Source: Bacillota bacterium | Lineage (GTDB): Bacteria; Bacillota_E; Sulfobacillia; Sulfobacillales; Sulfobacillaceae | Direction: 5' to 3' | DNA: 6,123 bases | Assembly: GCA_021820645.1 (NCBI GenBank) | Contig: JAKADJ010000145.1 | Location: forward strand, 1 to 6,123 | Part shown: piece by piece, positions 1 through 5,147 of the stretch | Numbering within the stretch: the stretch's first letter is position 1 | How the letters are laid out: each line of letters opens with the position of its first letter | Notes under the pieces: generated by a model | The model's input: the letters and a program-made list of their open reading frames with translations, nothing else | The model's database searches: none | What the model was told of the DNA's origin: nothing | Translations under genes and position numbers: made by a program

Positions 1-33
1 TGCCGCCCAGATCACCCATCGACGTCGCCGCAT
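1..33 (-). CDS. Partial gene downstream of ftsX (N-terminus only, probable membrane or exported protein)
   Basis: Only the first 11 codons are inside the window, reading MRRRRWVIWAA, and the rest lies beyond the left edge. Four arginines followed by a hydrophobic stretch are what the start of a signal peptide or first membrane helix looks like. The ATG at 33 is preceded by a GAGG plus G-run ribosome site (about 38-46) at a spacing of about 9 bases, and by a consensus extended -10 element (57-65). In many Gram-positive bacteria ftsEX is followed by an M23 peptidase (murein hydrolase activator) or a C-terminal processing protease, both exported. That is context only, and 11 residues cannot tell these apart. 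No function is assigned. Confidence 0.5.
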   Translation of the reverse strand, partial: MRRRRWVIWAA

Positions 34-56
34 GTGGCCCCCCCTCGCATTCCTTC

Positions 57-65
57 ATTATACCA
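57..65 (-). promoter_or_regulatory. Extended -10 promoter for the gene at the left edge
   Basis: Read on the minus strand this is TGGTATAAT, a perfect TATAAT with the TGn extension. The -35 region is poor: TCTACG at 79-84 with a 16-bp spacer matches TTGACA at three positions, which is tolerated when the -10 is extended. The predicted start near 50 leaves a leader of about 16 bases that includes the G-rich ribosome site. It would let the downstream gene be expressed independently of ftsEX. Confidence 0.5.
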
Positions 66-85
66 TGCCAAAAGACATCGTAGAG

Positions 86-112
86 GGATAGGTGGCGTAC
101 TAAGGCCTATCC
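86..112 (-). other. Hairpin between ftsX and the next gene
   Basis: GGATAGG (86-92) and CCTATCC (106-112) form a perfect 7-bp stem with a 13-base loop, starting just after the ftsX stop. On the minus strand it is followed by CTCTACGATGTCTTTT, so the T-run lies about 12 bases away rather than directly adjacent. It may attenuate ftsEX transcription or protect the 3' end; it does not look like a canonical intrinsic terminator. Confidence 0.3.
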
Positions 113-115
113 AGC

Positions 116-1003
116 TCAGACGCGCAGAAAGCGACGCAAAGCAACGAGGCTGGCCAGACCTCCAACCAAAAATCCTCCGGTTAGAGTAAACAGCAAGACT
201 TGGTGCATCACCGAATAGAGGGAGGCCAACGGCCAAAATGGTAGAGCCGCACCGGCGGCTCCAATAAGCCAGCGATAGCCCCCATCCACTGCCCCAGCGG
301 CGACGCCCGCCCCTAGTAGACCTAATATCAGGCCTTCCAAAACGAACGGCCAACGAATGAACCAGTCGGTGGCTCCCACCAACTTCATGACTTGGACTTC
401 GCGGCGCCGGGCAAACACAGCGAGCCGTATGGTGTTGACAATGATAAACAGTGTGGCTAACCCCAACAACACTTCCACACCCCAGCCCACCCATTTCAAT
501 ATCGTAGAAAGCTTCGTCAAGCGATTAACGACTTGGCCTTCGTACACCACGGTGCGCACGATCGGTTGCCGACGAAATCGCTGGGCCAGCTGGGGAATAT
601 CTTGGGGATGGTAGGTAAAGACATCGTACCCATCAAATAGCGGATTGGACTTCGCCATCAACTGGACCAAACCCCGCTGATTAGGAAATTCCTTTTTCAG
701 ACTATTTGCGGCTTGGGCTTTGGTAAAGAAGTCCATCTTCCGCACGTTAGGCCAATGGCGCGCCGTTTTGAGGAGAGCATATTCCTGGCTGCGACTTGCC
801 TTGGGATTGACGAAGACACGCATCTCGACTTGGCTTTGGAGCACCGACGTGACGTGGTTGACATTGGTCGTGACCACCAAGAAAAACGATAACACAAACA
901 TGGAAATGGCCACAGTCGAAACCGACGCCAGTGACATCCAACTATTACTGACCAGGTTTCGCCCGGTCTCCCCCAGAACATATTTGAGTCCGTTAAGATT
1001 CAT
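116..1003 (-). CDS. ftsX: Cell division ABC transporter permease-like protein FtsX
   Basis: This is the membrane subunit of the FtsEX complex. The family does not transport a solute; it passes ATP-driven conformational change to extracellular peptidoglycan hydrolases or their activators. The 295-residue product has a short cytoplasmic N-terminus, a first membrane helix (about 24-46), an extracellular domain (about 47-168, with EMRVFVNP near 60), a second helix (170-196), the basic cytoplasmic loop ARRREVQVMKLVGAT (198-212) typical of FtsX, and two more helices (219-240, 267-289). The length is usual for the family. The ATG at 1003 is chosen because AGAGGGG at 1013-1019 sits 9 bases upstream. 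An ATG at 1009 is only 3 bases from that site, and an ATG at 1051 lies well inside ftsE. The gene overlaps the ftsE end by 11 bases, so translation is probably coupled. Confidence 0.95.
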   Translation of the reverse strand: MNLNGLKYVLGETGRNLVSNSWMSLASVSTVAISMFVLSFFLVVTTNVNHVTSVLQSQVEMRVFVNPKASRSQEYALLKTARHWPNVRKMDFFTKAQAANSLKKEFPNQRGLVQLMAKSNPLFDGYDVFTYHPQDIPQLAQRFRRQPIVRTVVYEGQVVNRLTKLSTILKWVGWGVEVLLGLATLFIIVNTIRLAVFARRREVQVMKLVGATDWFIRWPFVLEGLILGLLGAGVAAGAVDGGYRWLIGAAGAALPFWPLASLYSVMHQVLLFTLTGGFLVGGLASLVALRRFLRV

Positions 1004-1679
1004 AGCCATAGACCCCTCTGGCGTCGTCCCGAGAGACTCGACCCTGCTCAATGGCCACCACGCGACGTTGCATCTGGTTTACGATGTCCTTGGCATGTGT
1101 CGCCATAATGACAGTGGCACCCCGTCGATTTATCTCGACGAACAGCTTCATGATGTCACGCGACGTATCGGGATCGAGATTTCCAGTCGGCTCATCAGCA
1201 ATCACATAGATCGGGTTATTGACCAGAGCTCGTGCAATGCCCACCCGCTGCTGTTCGCCTCCCGACAACTGATGGGGAAAATTTTCTTTGCGGCGTCCTA
1301 ATCCAACCAACTCTAACACCTGCGGCACCCGTTTATGAATGTCGCGAGAAGAAGCTCCCACCACTTCCATCGCAAACGCCACATTATGATACACGTTCCG
1401 TTGCGGCAAAAGCTTTACATCTTGAAACACCACACCCAATTGCCGACGCAAACGCGCCACCTGGCGCCCCCGCAAGGCCGATAGCTTAAACTGATCGACG
1501 TAGACTTCGCCTTGGCTCGGAGATTCTTCCCGATATAATAAGCGAATCAAGGACGACTTCCCCGCACCGCTGGGGCCCACAATAAAAACAAATTCTCCCC
1601 GACGGATAGTAAGCGAAGCATCTACCAGGCCGAAATGACCATTCGGGTACCGTTTGCTAACTTTGTCCAATCGGATCAC
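993..1679 (-). CDS. ftsE: Cell division ATP-binding protein FtsE
   Basis: This is the cytoplasmic ABC ATPase that pairs with FtsX. All nucleotide-binding elements are present in the 228-residue product: Walker A GPSGAGKS (35-42), Q-loop Gln86, signature LSGGEQQR (138-145), Walker B ending in ADEP (161-164), D-loop region GNLDP (166-170) and switch His195. The N-terminal VIRLDKVSKRYPNG is characteristic of FtsE. The reading frame stays open upstream to an ATG at 1778. However, a GTG at 1679 gives exactly the family's standard length, has AAGAGGGG at 1687-1694 seven bases upstream, and lies just after a plausible promoter (1708-1736) that the longer version would have to translate through. The GTG start is therefore preferred. 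It is the first gene of the ftsEX operon and divergent from ccdA. Confidence 0.96.
   Translation of the reverse strand: MIRLDKVSKRYPNGHFGLVDASLTIRRGEFVFIVGPSGAGKSSLIRLLYREESPSQGEVYVDQFKLSALRGRQVARLRRQLGVVFQDVKLLPQRNVYHNVAFAMEVVGASSRDIHKRVPQVLELVGLGRRKENFPHQLSGGEQQRVGIARALVNNPIYVIADEPTGNLDPDTSRDIMKLFVEINRRGATVIMATHAKDIVNQMQRRVVAIEQGRVSRDDARGVYGYES
1013..1019 (-). promoter_or_regulatory. Ribosome binding site that decides the ftsX start
   Basis: AGAGGGG on the minus strand, lying within the 3' end of ftsE. It is 9 bases from the ATG at 1003 and 3 bases from the ATG at 1009, which favours the former. The same heptamer precedes ftsE. Confidence 0.65.
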
Positions 1680-1686
1680 AGGCACA

Positions 1687-1694
1687 CCCCTCTT
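1687..1694 (-). promoter_or_regulatory. Ribosome binding site that decides the ftsE start
   Basis: AAGAGGGG on the minus strand, seven bases before the GTG at 1679. No comparable site was sought for the ATG at 1778, which is in any case disfavoured by protein length and by the promoter lying downstream of it. Confidence 0.65.
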
Positions 1695-1707
1695 GACTTC
1701 TTGTCCT

Positions 1708-1736
1708 ATGATATATTTCGACACAAATCGAAACAA
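1708..1736 (-). promoter_or_regulatory. Candidate sigma-70-type promoter of ftsEX
   Basis: Minus strand: -35 TTGTTT (1731-1736), a 17-bp spacer, and -10 TATCAT (1708-1713, one mismatch to TATAAT). Transcription starting near 1701 gives a leader of about 22 bases carrying the ftsE ribosome site. The -35 has only the TTG half of the consensus, so strength is probably moderate. Confidence 0.5.
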
Positions 1737-1838
1737 TCCTGCCGTACCCGATAAATGGAAACGTAAAGCTCTTGCCACGGAGTGGGGCTACCGATACCTC
1801 AAGAACATTGATTAGCCCATCTTTCTTATGACCTCATC

Positions 1839-1853
1839 AGGCCGGATTGGCCT
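1839..1853. repeat. Short inverted repeat in the ftsE-ccdA spacer
   Basis: AGGCC and GGCCT form a perfect 5-bp stem around a 5-base loop, with no T-run on either side. It lies upstream of both divergent promoters. It could be a protein site, but it is short enough to be chance. Confidence 0.25.
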
Positions 1854-1871
1854 CGCATCATCGGGCTTGGT

Positions 1872-1885
1872 CCGACCTAGGTTGG
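1872..1885. promoter_or_regulatory. Putative operator or activator palindrome upstream of ccdA
   Basis: CCGACCTAGGTTGG is a 14-bp palindrome built on a perfect ACCTAGGT core (1875-1882), with one G/T mismatch in the arms. It covers the place where the -35 of the ccdA promoter should be (about 1873-1878 for a 17-bp spacer), and no good -35 is visible there. That position is typical for an activator that substitutes for a weak -35, or for a repressor. The regulator is unknown. Confidence 0.4.
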
Positions 1886-1892
1886 GAGCTCA

Positions 1893-1901
1893 TGGTATAC
1901 T
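1893..1901 (+). promoter_or_regulatory. Extended -10 promoter of ccdA
   Basis: TGGTATACT carries the TGn extension followed by TATACT, one mismatch from TATAAT. The predicted start near 1908 gives a leader of about 33 bases with the ribosome site AGAGGAG (1927-1933). No recognisable -35 is present. Confidence 0.5.
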
Positions 1902-1940
1902 CTGACTAAACGCCTTCGTGCCAAAGAGAGGAGCCTTTTG

Positions 1941-2651
1941 ATGCCATCGTTCATGTCCCTCGGAATCGCCTTTCTTGCAGGGCTGGCATCGGTGCTATCT
2001 CCTTGTGTACTCCCTCTAATTCCATCGTATCTGACGACGATGGCGGGAACTTCGCTGACTGCCGAGGCGGTTAGCAGTCAGCGGGTGCGGCTACGTGTCA
2101 TTCAAAATGCCTTGCTGTTCGTGCTAGGATTCTCATTAATCTTGGTAGCAGCTGGCCTCACCGCGAGCTCGCTCGGTCAATTTATTGCGCACCATCGGCA
2201 CCTTATCGCGGAATTGGGCGGTATTCTCATTATTGTATTTGGCCTCGAAATAACCGGGCTCATCGATATCGGCATTTTGAAGCGGGACCGCCATGTGAGT
2301 TCGCAGCACACCCGCCGCTGGTCGTCTTTGGTCATGGGTCTCGTCTTTGCGGCCGGCTGGACACCCTGTGTAGGCCCAATTTTAGCCAGCGTCCTGATTT
2401 TAGCTGCTGCTTCTCATACCGCGTGGTCCGGCGCCGTCTTACTATCCGGTTATGCCCTGGGGCTGGCCATCCCATTTGTGGCCTTAGCCGTATTTTTGGG
2501 TCAAGCCATCCGCTGGGTCCGCAGGTTAGGGCACTATTTGCCTTGGATTGAACGCATCGCCGGAGGGCTCTTAGTGGTCATGGGAATTTTGTTACTCACA
2601 GGGTGGTTCGACCTCATTCCAAATTTAGTCACCACCAACCTGGCGTGGTAG
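1941..2651 (+). CDS. ccdA: Cytochrome c biogenesis / thiol-disulfide transmembrane protein, CcdA family
   Basis: The protein is an integral membrane thiol-disulfide transporter of the CcdA/DsbD-beta family. It takes electrons from cytoplasmic thioredoxin and passes them outward to keep exported thiol proteins, such as cytochrome c maturation factors, reduced. The 236-residue product has about six hydrophobic helices (roughly 5-30, 55-77, 88-108, 128-155, 162-186, 204-226). The two redox cysteines lie in the family motifs: Cys22 in LSPCVLPLIPSYL and Cys143 in AGWTPCVGPIL. The length fits stand-alone CcdA, without DsbD's periplasmic domains. The ATG at 1941 lies seven bases after AGAGGAG; a TTG at 1938 would add one residue at poorer spacing. 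No thioredoxin-like partner (ResA/TlpA type) or cytochrome synthesis gene is nearby, so its client cannot be read from context. Confidence 0.93.
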   Translation: MPSFMSLGIAFLAGLASVLSPCVLPLIPSYLTTMAGTSLTAEAVSSQRVRLRVIQNALLFVLGFSLILVAAGLTASSLGQFIAHHRHLIAELGGILIIVFGLEITGLIDIGILKRDRHVSSQHTRRWSSLVMGLVFAAGWTPCVGPILASVLILAAASHTAWSGAVLLSGYALGLAIPFVALAVFLGQAIRWVRRLGHYLPWIERIAGGLLVVMGILLLTGWFDLIPNLVTTNLAW

Positions 2652-2669
2652 GGACCTAGTTTTGGCTAA

Positions 2670-2686
2670 AGTGCCGGCATGGCACT
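2670..2686. terminator. Hairpin after ccdA
   Basis: AGTGCC (2670-2675) and GGCACT (2681-2686) form a perfect 6-bp stem with a 5-base loop, starting 18 bases after the ccdA stop. On the plus strand it is followed by AAAC, so it lacks a U-tract. On the minus strand it is followed by a short TTT. It is possibly a weak or factor-assisted terminator for the convergent pair. Confidence 0.35.
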
Positions 2687-2698
2687 AAACATGAAATC

Positions 2699-2733
2699 GG
2701 CCCCAGCCTGAGGAATCCCCCAGGCGTGGAGCC
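2699..2733. terminator. Larger imperfect hairpin between convergent ccdA and the lipoprotein gene
   Basis: GGC, CC, GCCTG and GG in the left arm pair with CC, CAGGC, GG and GCC in the right arm, interrupted by small internal loops. It spans 35 bases, almost symmetrically placed between the two stop codons. On the minus strand the following bases are GATTTCATGTTTAG, moderately U-rich. It may serve as the end of the lipoprotein transcript, or of both transcripts. Confidence 0.4.
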
Positions 2734-2758
2734 ATGTACTTTGGAGCGCAAACCATCC

Positions 2759-3391
2759 TCACCACCCCGAACCCCCAGCACTTGACGAGGATGTCGTGCT
2801 ACTGGATGATCCACCCGTACCATAGGTCGACGTGGAACTGGTGGTACCGGCCGCCAACGACGGTGTGGCCACCCACCAAGTACCCAAAAGTCCTTGGCCA
2901 TTGGCTTGCCCGACCTTCACATCTCCCGAATACAGATAGAGTGGATGGCCGTTATATTCGACCTGACTGCCGTGAGAGTCCGATACAACACTCACGCTTC
3001 CGTTAAGCGAAGACGGTCCGGTCACGTTACTCGTTGCTCCTAAGAGGGGATGCCACAGCGCACTACACGATCCGTTGCAGTGTGAGACCCCTGGCGTGTC
3101 TTTGGTGAAGTAATAGAGTGTATACCCTTTGGAGTCTTGTAATACGGTTTCCGTTTTACCCCTAACGTTGACGGACCCGACCTGGAGAGAACTCGTCACA
3201 TTGGTCCCTTTCACCGTGGATGCCGTCGGGGAAGTGGATGCCCCGGTGTTGCTGTTAGTTCCGTAAGCGCTGGAATTTCCCGTCGCCGTCGTCGTTCCAC
3301 AACCTGCGAGGACCAGGGCTAGCCCCACGCTGCCAAACAGGATCAGAGAACTTTTCCGAGAGAGATGCCCTTTGATCGAACCATCCGTCAT
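2759..3391 (-). CDS. Exported lipoprotein with two PF03640-type repeats (COG4315-like), function unknown
   Basis: The 210-residue product begins with a signal peptide (basic residues 7-13, hydrophobic 14-29) and a lipobox LAGC with the lipidated cysteine at 31, so it should be anchored on the outer face of the membrane. A Ser/Thr/Gly/Asn-rich linker (32-70) follows. Then come two related units: about 75-121, with YTLYYFTKDTPG and the pair Cys105/Cys109 before ALWHPLL; and about 128-178, with GHPLYLYSGD and GQGLLGTWWVATP. This arrangement matches the 'secreted repeat of unknown function' family, often annotated as a predicted lipoprotein. The tail (182-210) is almost pure Ser/Thr/Gly. The start is supported by AGGAGGG at 3399-3405, seven bases away. 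The gene converges on ccdA, whose electron flow could in principle serve its cysteine pair (inference only). The biochemical role is not established. Confidence 0.88.
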   Translation of the reverse strand: MTDGSIKGHLSRKSSLILFGSVGLALVLAGCGTTTATGNSSAYGTNSNTGASTSPTASTVKGTNVTSSLQVGSVNVRGKTETVLQDSKGYTLYYFTKDTPGVSHCNGSCSALWHPLLGATSNVTGPSSLNGSVSVVSDSHGSQVEYNGHPLYLYSGDVKVGQANGQGLLGTWWVATPSLAAGTTSSTSTYGTGGSSSSTTSSSSAGGSGW

Positions 3392-3443
3392 CTGGTGACC
3401 CTCCTACTCCCAAGAACCCCCATCGCCTCGACTAATTTCTCGT

Positions 3444-3471
3444 GTTAGAAGTCAAATCTGGCACAAGTTAA
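3444..3471 (-). promoter_or_regulatory. Weak candidate promoter of the lipoprotein gene
   Basis: Minus strand: TTAACT (3466-3471) and TCTAAC (3444-3449) with a 16-bp spacer, each matching four of six consensus positions. Transcription would start about 45 bases before the ATG. No better candidate was seen, but a non-housekeeping sigma factor is possible. Confidence 0.25.
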
Positions 3472-3643
3472 CGATCTCGTGGTGCCATCCTTCATTGCTA
3501 TATCTCATGAAACGTAATCATCTGGGTCTTTGGATCACTTTTGGGCCATTACGTCTTACGGGGTTACGAGATCGGGTAAGCGCTGTGTTCGGGCACTTCG
3601 CGAGCCATTTAATTCGGGTAGGTTCACCAGACCGTAGCATGTC

Positions 3644-3671
3644 GAATGGCCCCTAATTTATGGGGCCATTC
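3644..3671. repeat. Perfect 10-bp inverted repeat with 8-base loop
   Basis: GAATGGCCCC (3644-3653) and GGGGCCATTC (3662-3671) are exact reverse complements around the AT-only loop TAATTTAT. Neither side carries a T-run, so it is not a standard intrinsic terminator for either strand. A similar GGGCCATTACG sequence occurs about 120 bases to the left (3544-3553), where it is a single half-site. The repeat could be a protein-binding site, part of a structured RNA, or a remnant of a small mobile repeat. Confidence 0.6.
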
Positions 3672-3828
3672 ACGAAAACACTGCTTACCGATGCTCACTA
3701 CCCAACACGATGCACACGCTGCGCATGGCACTTTAGTTCTCGGTTCACGTCGTGCAACAAGTACAATGCATCCGCCACCCGATCCGGCTTCCCTAAAATC
3801 TCTACGCATATCGCTAAGCTTCGTAATG

Positions 3829-3857
3829 CCTGAGATCGCTGGCGTTGTGATCTCGGG
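3829..3857 (-). terminator. Hairpin after the small DNA-binding protein gene
   Basis: GAGATC (3832-3837) and GATCTC (3849-3854) pair perfectly, and two more G-C pairs close the base beyond a mismatch. It starts seven bases after the stop codon of the 3864-4049 gene. There is no U-tract on the minus strand, so termination would need a factor. It may only stabilise the transcript end. Confidence 0.3.
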
Positions 3858-3863
3858 GCGCGA

Positions 3864-4049
3864 TTATCCACGGTGCATCACCGTTTCGGGACGGGTAGGA
3901 GTGGCGACACTTTCTAGAGCCTGATCTAATAGAATCCGCAACATTTCAGACGGTCGTTGATGCGCCTCTCGCGCGAGCAGCCGCACTTGCTGCATTTGTC
4001 GACGATAGACTCGGTATTCGGCACGACACAGATCTTGGGGATGTTTCAC
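3864..4049 (-). CDS. Small protein, probable ribbon-helix-helix (CopG/Arc-like) DNA-binding protein
   Basis: This 61-codon gene starts with GTG and has a perfect AAGGAGG ribosome site (4058-4064) eight bases upstream, which strongly favours real translation. The product has a possible short strand (EYRVYRR, 11-17), a helix (about 18-30, QMQQVRLLAREAH) and a second helix (33-47, PSEMLRILLDQALES) separated by a tight QRP turn. The second helix resembles the S-E-x-[IL]-R-x-x-[IL]-x-x-A-[IL] pattern of ribbon-helix-helix repressors. Such proteins act as dimers, using the strand to contact DNA. It lies 140 bases downstream of the EamA-type transporter on the same strand but seems to have its own -10 element. 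No toxin gene follows it in the window, so an antitoxin role is unsupported. Family assignment rests on pattern alone. Confidence 0.6.
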   Translation of the reverse strand: MKHPQDLCRAEYRVYRRQMQQVRLLAREAHQRPSEMLRILLDQALESVATPTRPETVMHRG

Positions 4050-4057
4050 GCAAATCG

Positions 4058-4064
4058 CCTCCTT
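4058..4064 (-). promoter_or_regulatory. Consensus ribosome binding site of the small gene
   Basis: AAGGAGG on the minus strand, eight bases before the GTG at 4049. It is one of the best Shine-Dalgarno matches in the window and the main reason for accepting this short GTG-started frame. Confidence 0.75.
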
Positions 4065-4095
4065 GTCCCGTATGATAAGACGCGATTGTTACCAA

Positions 4096-4101
4096 ATTAT
4101 A
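4096..4101 (-). promoter_or_regulatory. Candidate -10 element for the small gene
   Basis: A perfect TATAAT on the minus strand, about 30 bases before the ribosome site. No convincing -35 is found at 15-19 bp upstream. The element lies within the U-rich tail of the hairpin that follows the transporter gene, so it could be fortuitous. A second, weaker TATCAT lies at 4072-4077. Confidence 0.35.
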
Positions 4102-4147
4102 AAGAAAGGCCGCAACCGGCTGACATTCAGCTTAAATGTCGGCCCGG
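4102..4147 (-). terminator. Probable intrinsic terminator of the EamA-type transporter gene
   Basis: On the minus strand, GGCCGACATT pairs with AATGTCAGCC across a 7-base loop (core arms 4135-4140 and 4122-4127, extended to 4116-4147 with one mismatch and one bulge). An alternative lower stem uses GGCC at 4109-4112. It is followed at once by TTTCTTTATAATTT, a U-rich tail. It begins 43 bases after the transporter's stop codon and separates it from the small gene. Confidence 0.5.
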
Positions 4148-4189
4148 AGACTCTCACCAACTCAGGCGACTCTTGGTGGTCGGATACGG

Positions 4190-5107
4190 TCACACCGAGT
4201 CCGGAGCTTTACCCCCCCGGGATGCTGACCTCTGGCCCTGTAACGCCAGGTAGACTCCAGCGCCAATCAACACGGACCCTCCTACAAACGCCCAACCAAA
4301 ACGTTCCCCCAACCAAAACCAACCCAAAATCCCCCCCACTACCGGTTGAAAAAAGAGATAGAGGCCCCCGATTCCCGCCTCCACCTGTTGCAACCCAAAA
4401 TTCCACAAAAAGAAGGCCAGAGCGGTCGATACGATACCCAGATAGAGAATGTACCCTATGAGTTGCGGCTGTCGGCCAATGACGACGATCAGATGATGCC
4501 AAGAGATTTGCGCAAAGGCCAACGGGGTCATGCAGCAAAAGGCGATGGCCATCGCCCAAAGCGTCACGCTTAGCGATGAATAGGATGAGGGTAACGTCTT
4601 TACCAAAACCGACATCCAAGCCCAACTGAGGGCAGCCAGAGCTAGGACTAGCTCGCCCACCCGCACCGAAGGCGTCGACACGCCCATACCCACAATTAGC
4701 AACACGCCCACAGAAGCCAAAACAATGGCACCCGCCTTTAAGATGGTGATACGTTCCCGCAACAGAACATACGCAAAAATCACCATAAACGCCGGGGTTC
4801 CCGCCGTAATGAGGGCACCAAGCTGTGCGGTCGCCAGTTTGGTGCCAATAAATTGTGCCGCGATGGAAATTCCGTAGCCGACCATACCGATTTGACCAAC
4901 TCTCCACCAATCTCGTCGCTCAATCTTCCATGAGACCCGAAACAATAAAGCCCCCACCGCCAAGGCGATAAGGGCGATCCCATACCGGAGCCACACTAAC
5001 ATTAAAGGAGGCACATTTTCTAATGCCATCTTACTGACCACATACATGCTGCCCCAAATGGCCGCTGCGATCGACAGCCACATTGGGCCCCATCTGGTTG
5101 TCTTCAT
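4190..5107 (-). CDS. EamA/DMT-superfamily transporter, substrate unknown
   Basis: This is an inner-membrane carrier of the drug/metabolite transporter type. The 305-residue product consists of about ten hydrophobic helices in two related halves (about 10-138 and 150-290). Each half shows the family signature at its fourth-to-fifth helix region: AQFIGTKLATAQLGALI...LLRERI in the first, and ALAFFLWNFGLQ...GLYLFFQPVVGGILGWFWLGERF in the second (given in pieces; Glu118 and Glu268 lie in the RERI and LGERF motifs). The N-terminal AAAIWGSMYVVSK is also typical. The start is taken at 5107, with GGGG at 5115-5118 and GGAGG at 5121-5125 upstream. An ATG at 5155 would extend it by 16 residues but lacks a ribosome site and overlaps the promoter. 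It is divergent from ispH. Related proteins export amino acids or other metabolites, but nothing here shows the substrate. Confidence 0.9.
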   Translation of the reverse strand: MKTTRWGPMWLSIAAAIWGSMYVVSKMALENVPPLMLVWLRYGIALIALAVGALLFRVSWKIERRDWWRVGQIGMVGYGISIAAQFIGTKLATAQLGALITAGTPAFMVIFAYVLLRERITILKAGAIVLASVGVLLIVGMGVSTPSVRVGELVLALAALSWAWMSVLVKTLPSSYSSLSVTLWAMAIAFCCMTPLAFAQISWHHLIVVIGRQPQLIGYILYLGIVSTALAFFLWNFGLQQVEAGIGGLYLFFQPVVGGILGWFWLGERFGWAFVGGSVLIGAGVYLALQGQRSASRGGKAPDSV

Positions 5108-5138
5108 AGCGGTACCCCGTCCTCCGAGTTGCCACACG

Positions 5139-5147
5139 TGATAAAAT
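5139..5147 (+). promoter_or_regulatory. Extended -10 promoter of ispH
   Basis: TGATAAAAT: the TGn extension followed by TAAAAT, one mismatch from consensus. The predicted start near 5154 gives a leader of about 30 bases containing AGGAGGG (5171-5177), six bases before the ATG. No clear -35 is visible. It overlaps the -10 of the divergent transporter gene. Confidence 0.5.

Larger units (their letters stand above)
3472..3863. other. Stretch without a convincing gene
   Basis: About 390 bases lie between the lipoprotein promoter area and the end of the small gene at 3864 (about 470 from the lipoprotein start). Open frames of 61 codons (minus, 3624-3809) and 92 codons (plus, 3646-3924) exist, but their products are rich in Cys, His and Trp or Pro with no family resemblance, and both run across the perfect inverted repeat at 3644-3671. 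I see no tRNA, CRISPR or recognisable transposase. A decayed gene or element, or a structured non-coding RNA, would fit equally well. Confidence 0.4.

Noticed and set aside
12..494. 160-codon minus-strand open frame
   Set aside because: It lies in a different frame of ftsX for most of its length, its composition is Arg/Gly/Ser/Cys-rich and unlike a folded protein, and the ftsX frame is clearly the coding one.
720..1301. 193-codon plus-strand open frame antisense to ftsX and ftsE
   Set aside because: Both genes underneath are unambiguous, and the antisense product resembles no family.
1680..1778. 33-residue N-terminal extension of FtsE
   Set aside because: The shorter GTG start gives the exact family length with a well-spaced ribosome site, and the extension overlaps the candidate promoter.
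2734..3006. 90-codon plus-strand open frame within the lipoprotein gene
   Set aside because: Antisense shadow; the lipoprotein frame has a signal peptide, lipobox, domain repeats and ribosome site.
3610..3640. GGTTCACCAGACC as a possible tRNA T-arm
   Set aside because: The 7-base loop is not flanked by pairing 5-base arms, and no acceptor or anticodon stem can be built around it.
3624..3924. Two short overlapping frames (minus 3624-3809, plus 3646-3924) in the gene-poor segment
   Set aside because: No family resemblance, unusual composition, and both cross the perfect inverted repeat. The plus frame also overlaps the end of the small DNA-binding protein gene.
4063..4461. 132-codon plus-strand open frame opposite the transporter's 3' end
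   Set aside because: Pro/Arg/Thr-rich product, antisense to a clear gene and across its terminator hairpin.
4209..4910. 233-codon minus-strand open frame within the transporter gene
   Set aside because: It is an out-of-frame shadow of the EamA-type gene, rich in Cys, His, Gly and Arg, without membrane helices or known motifs.
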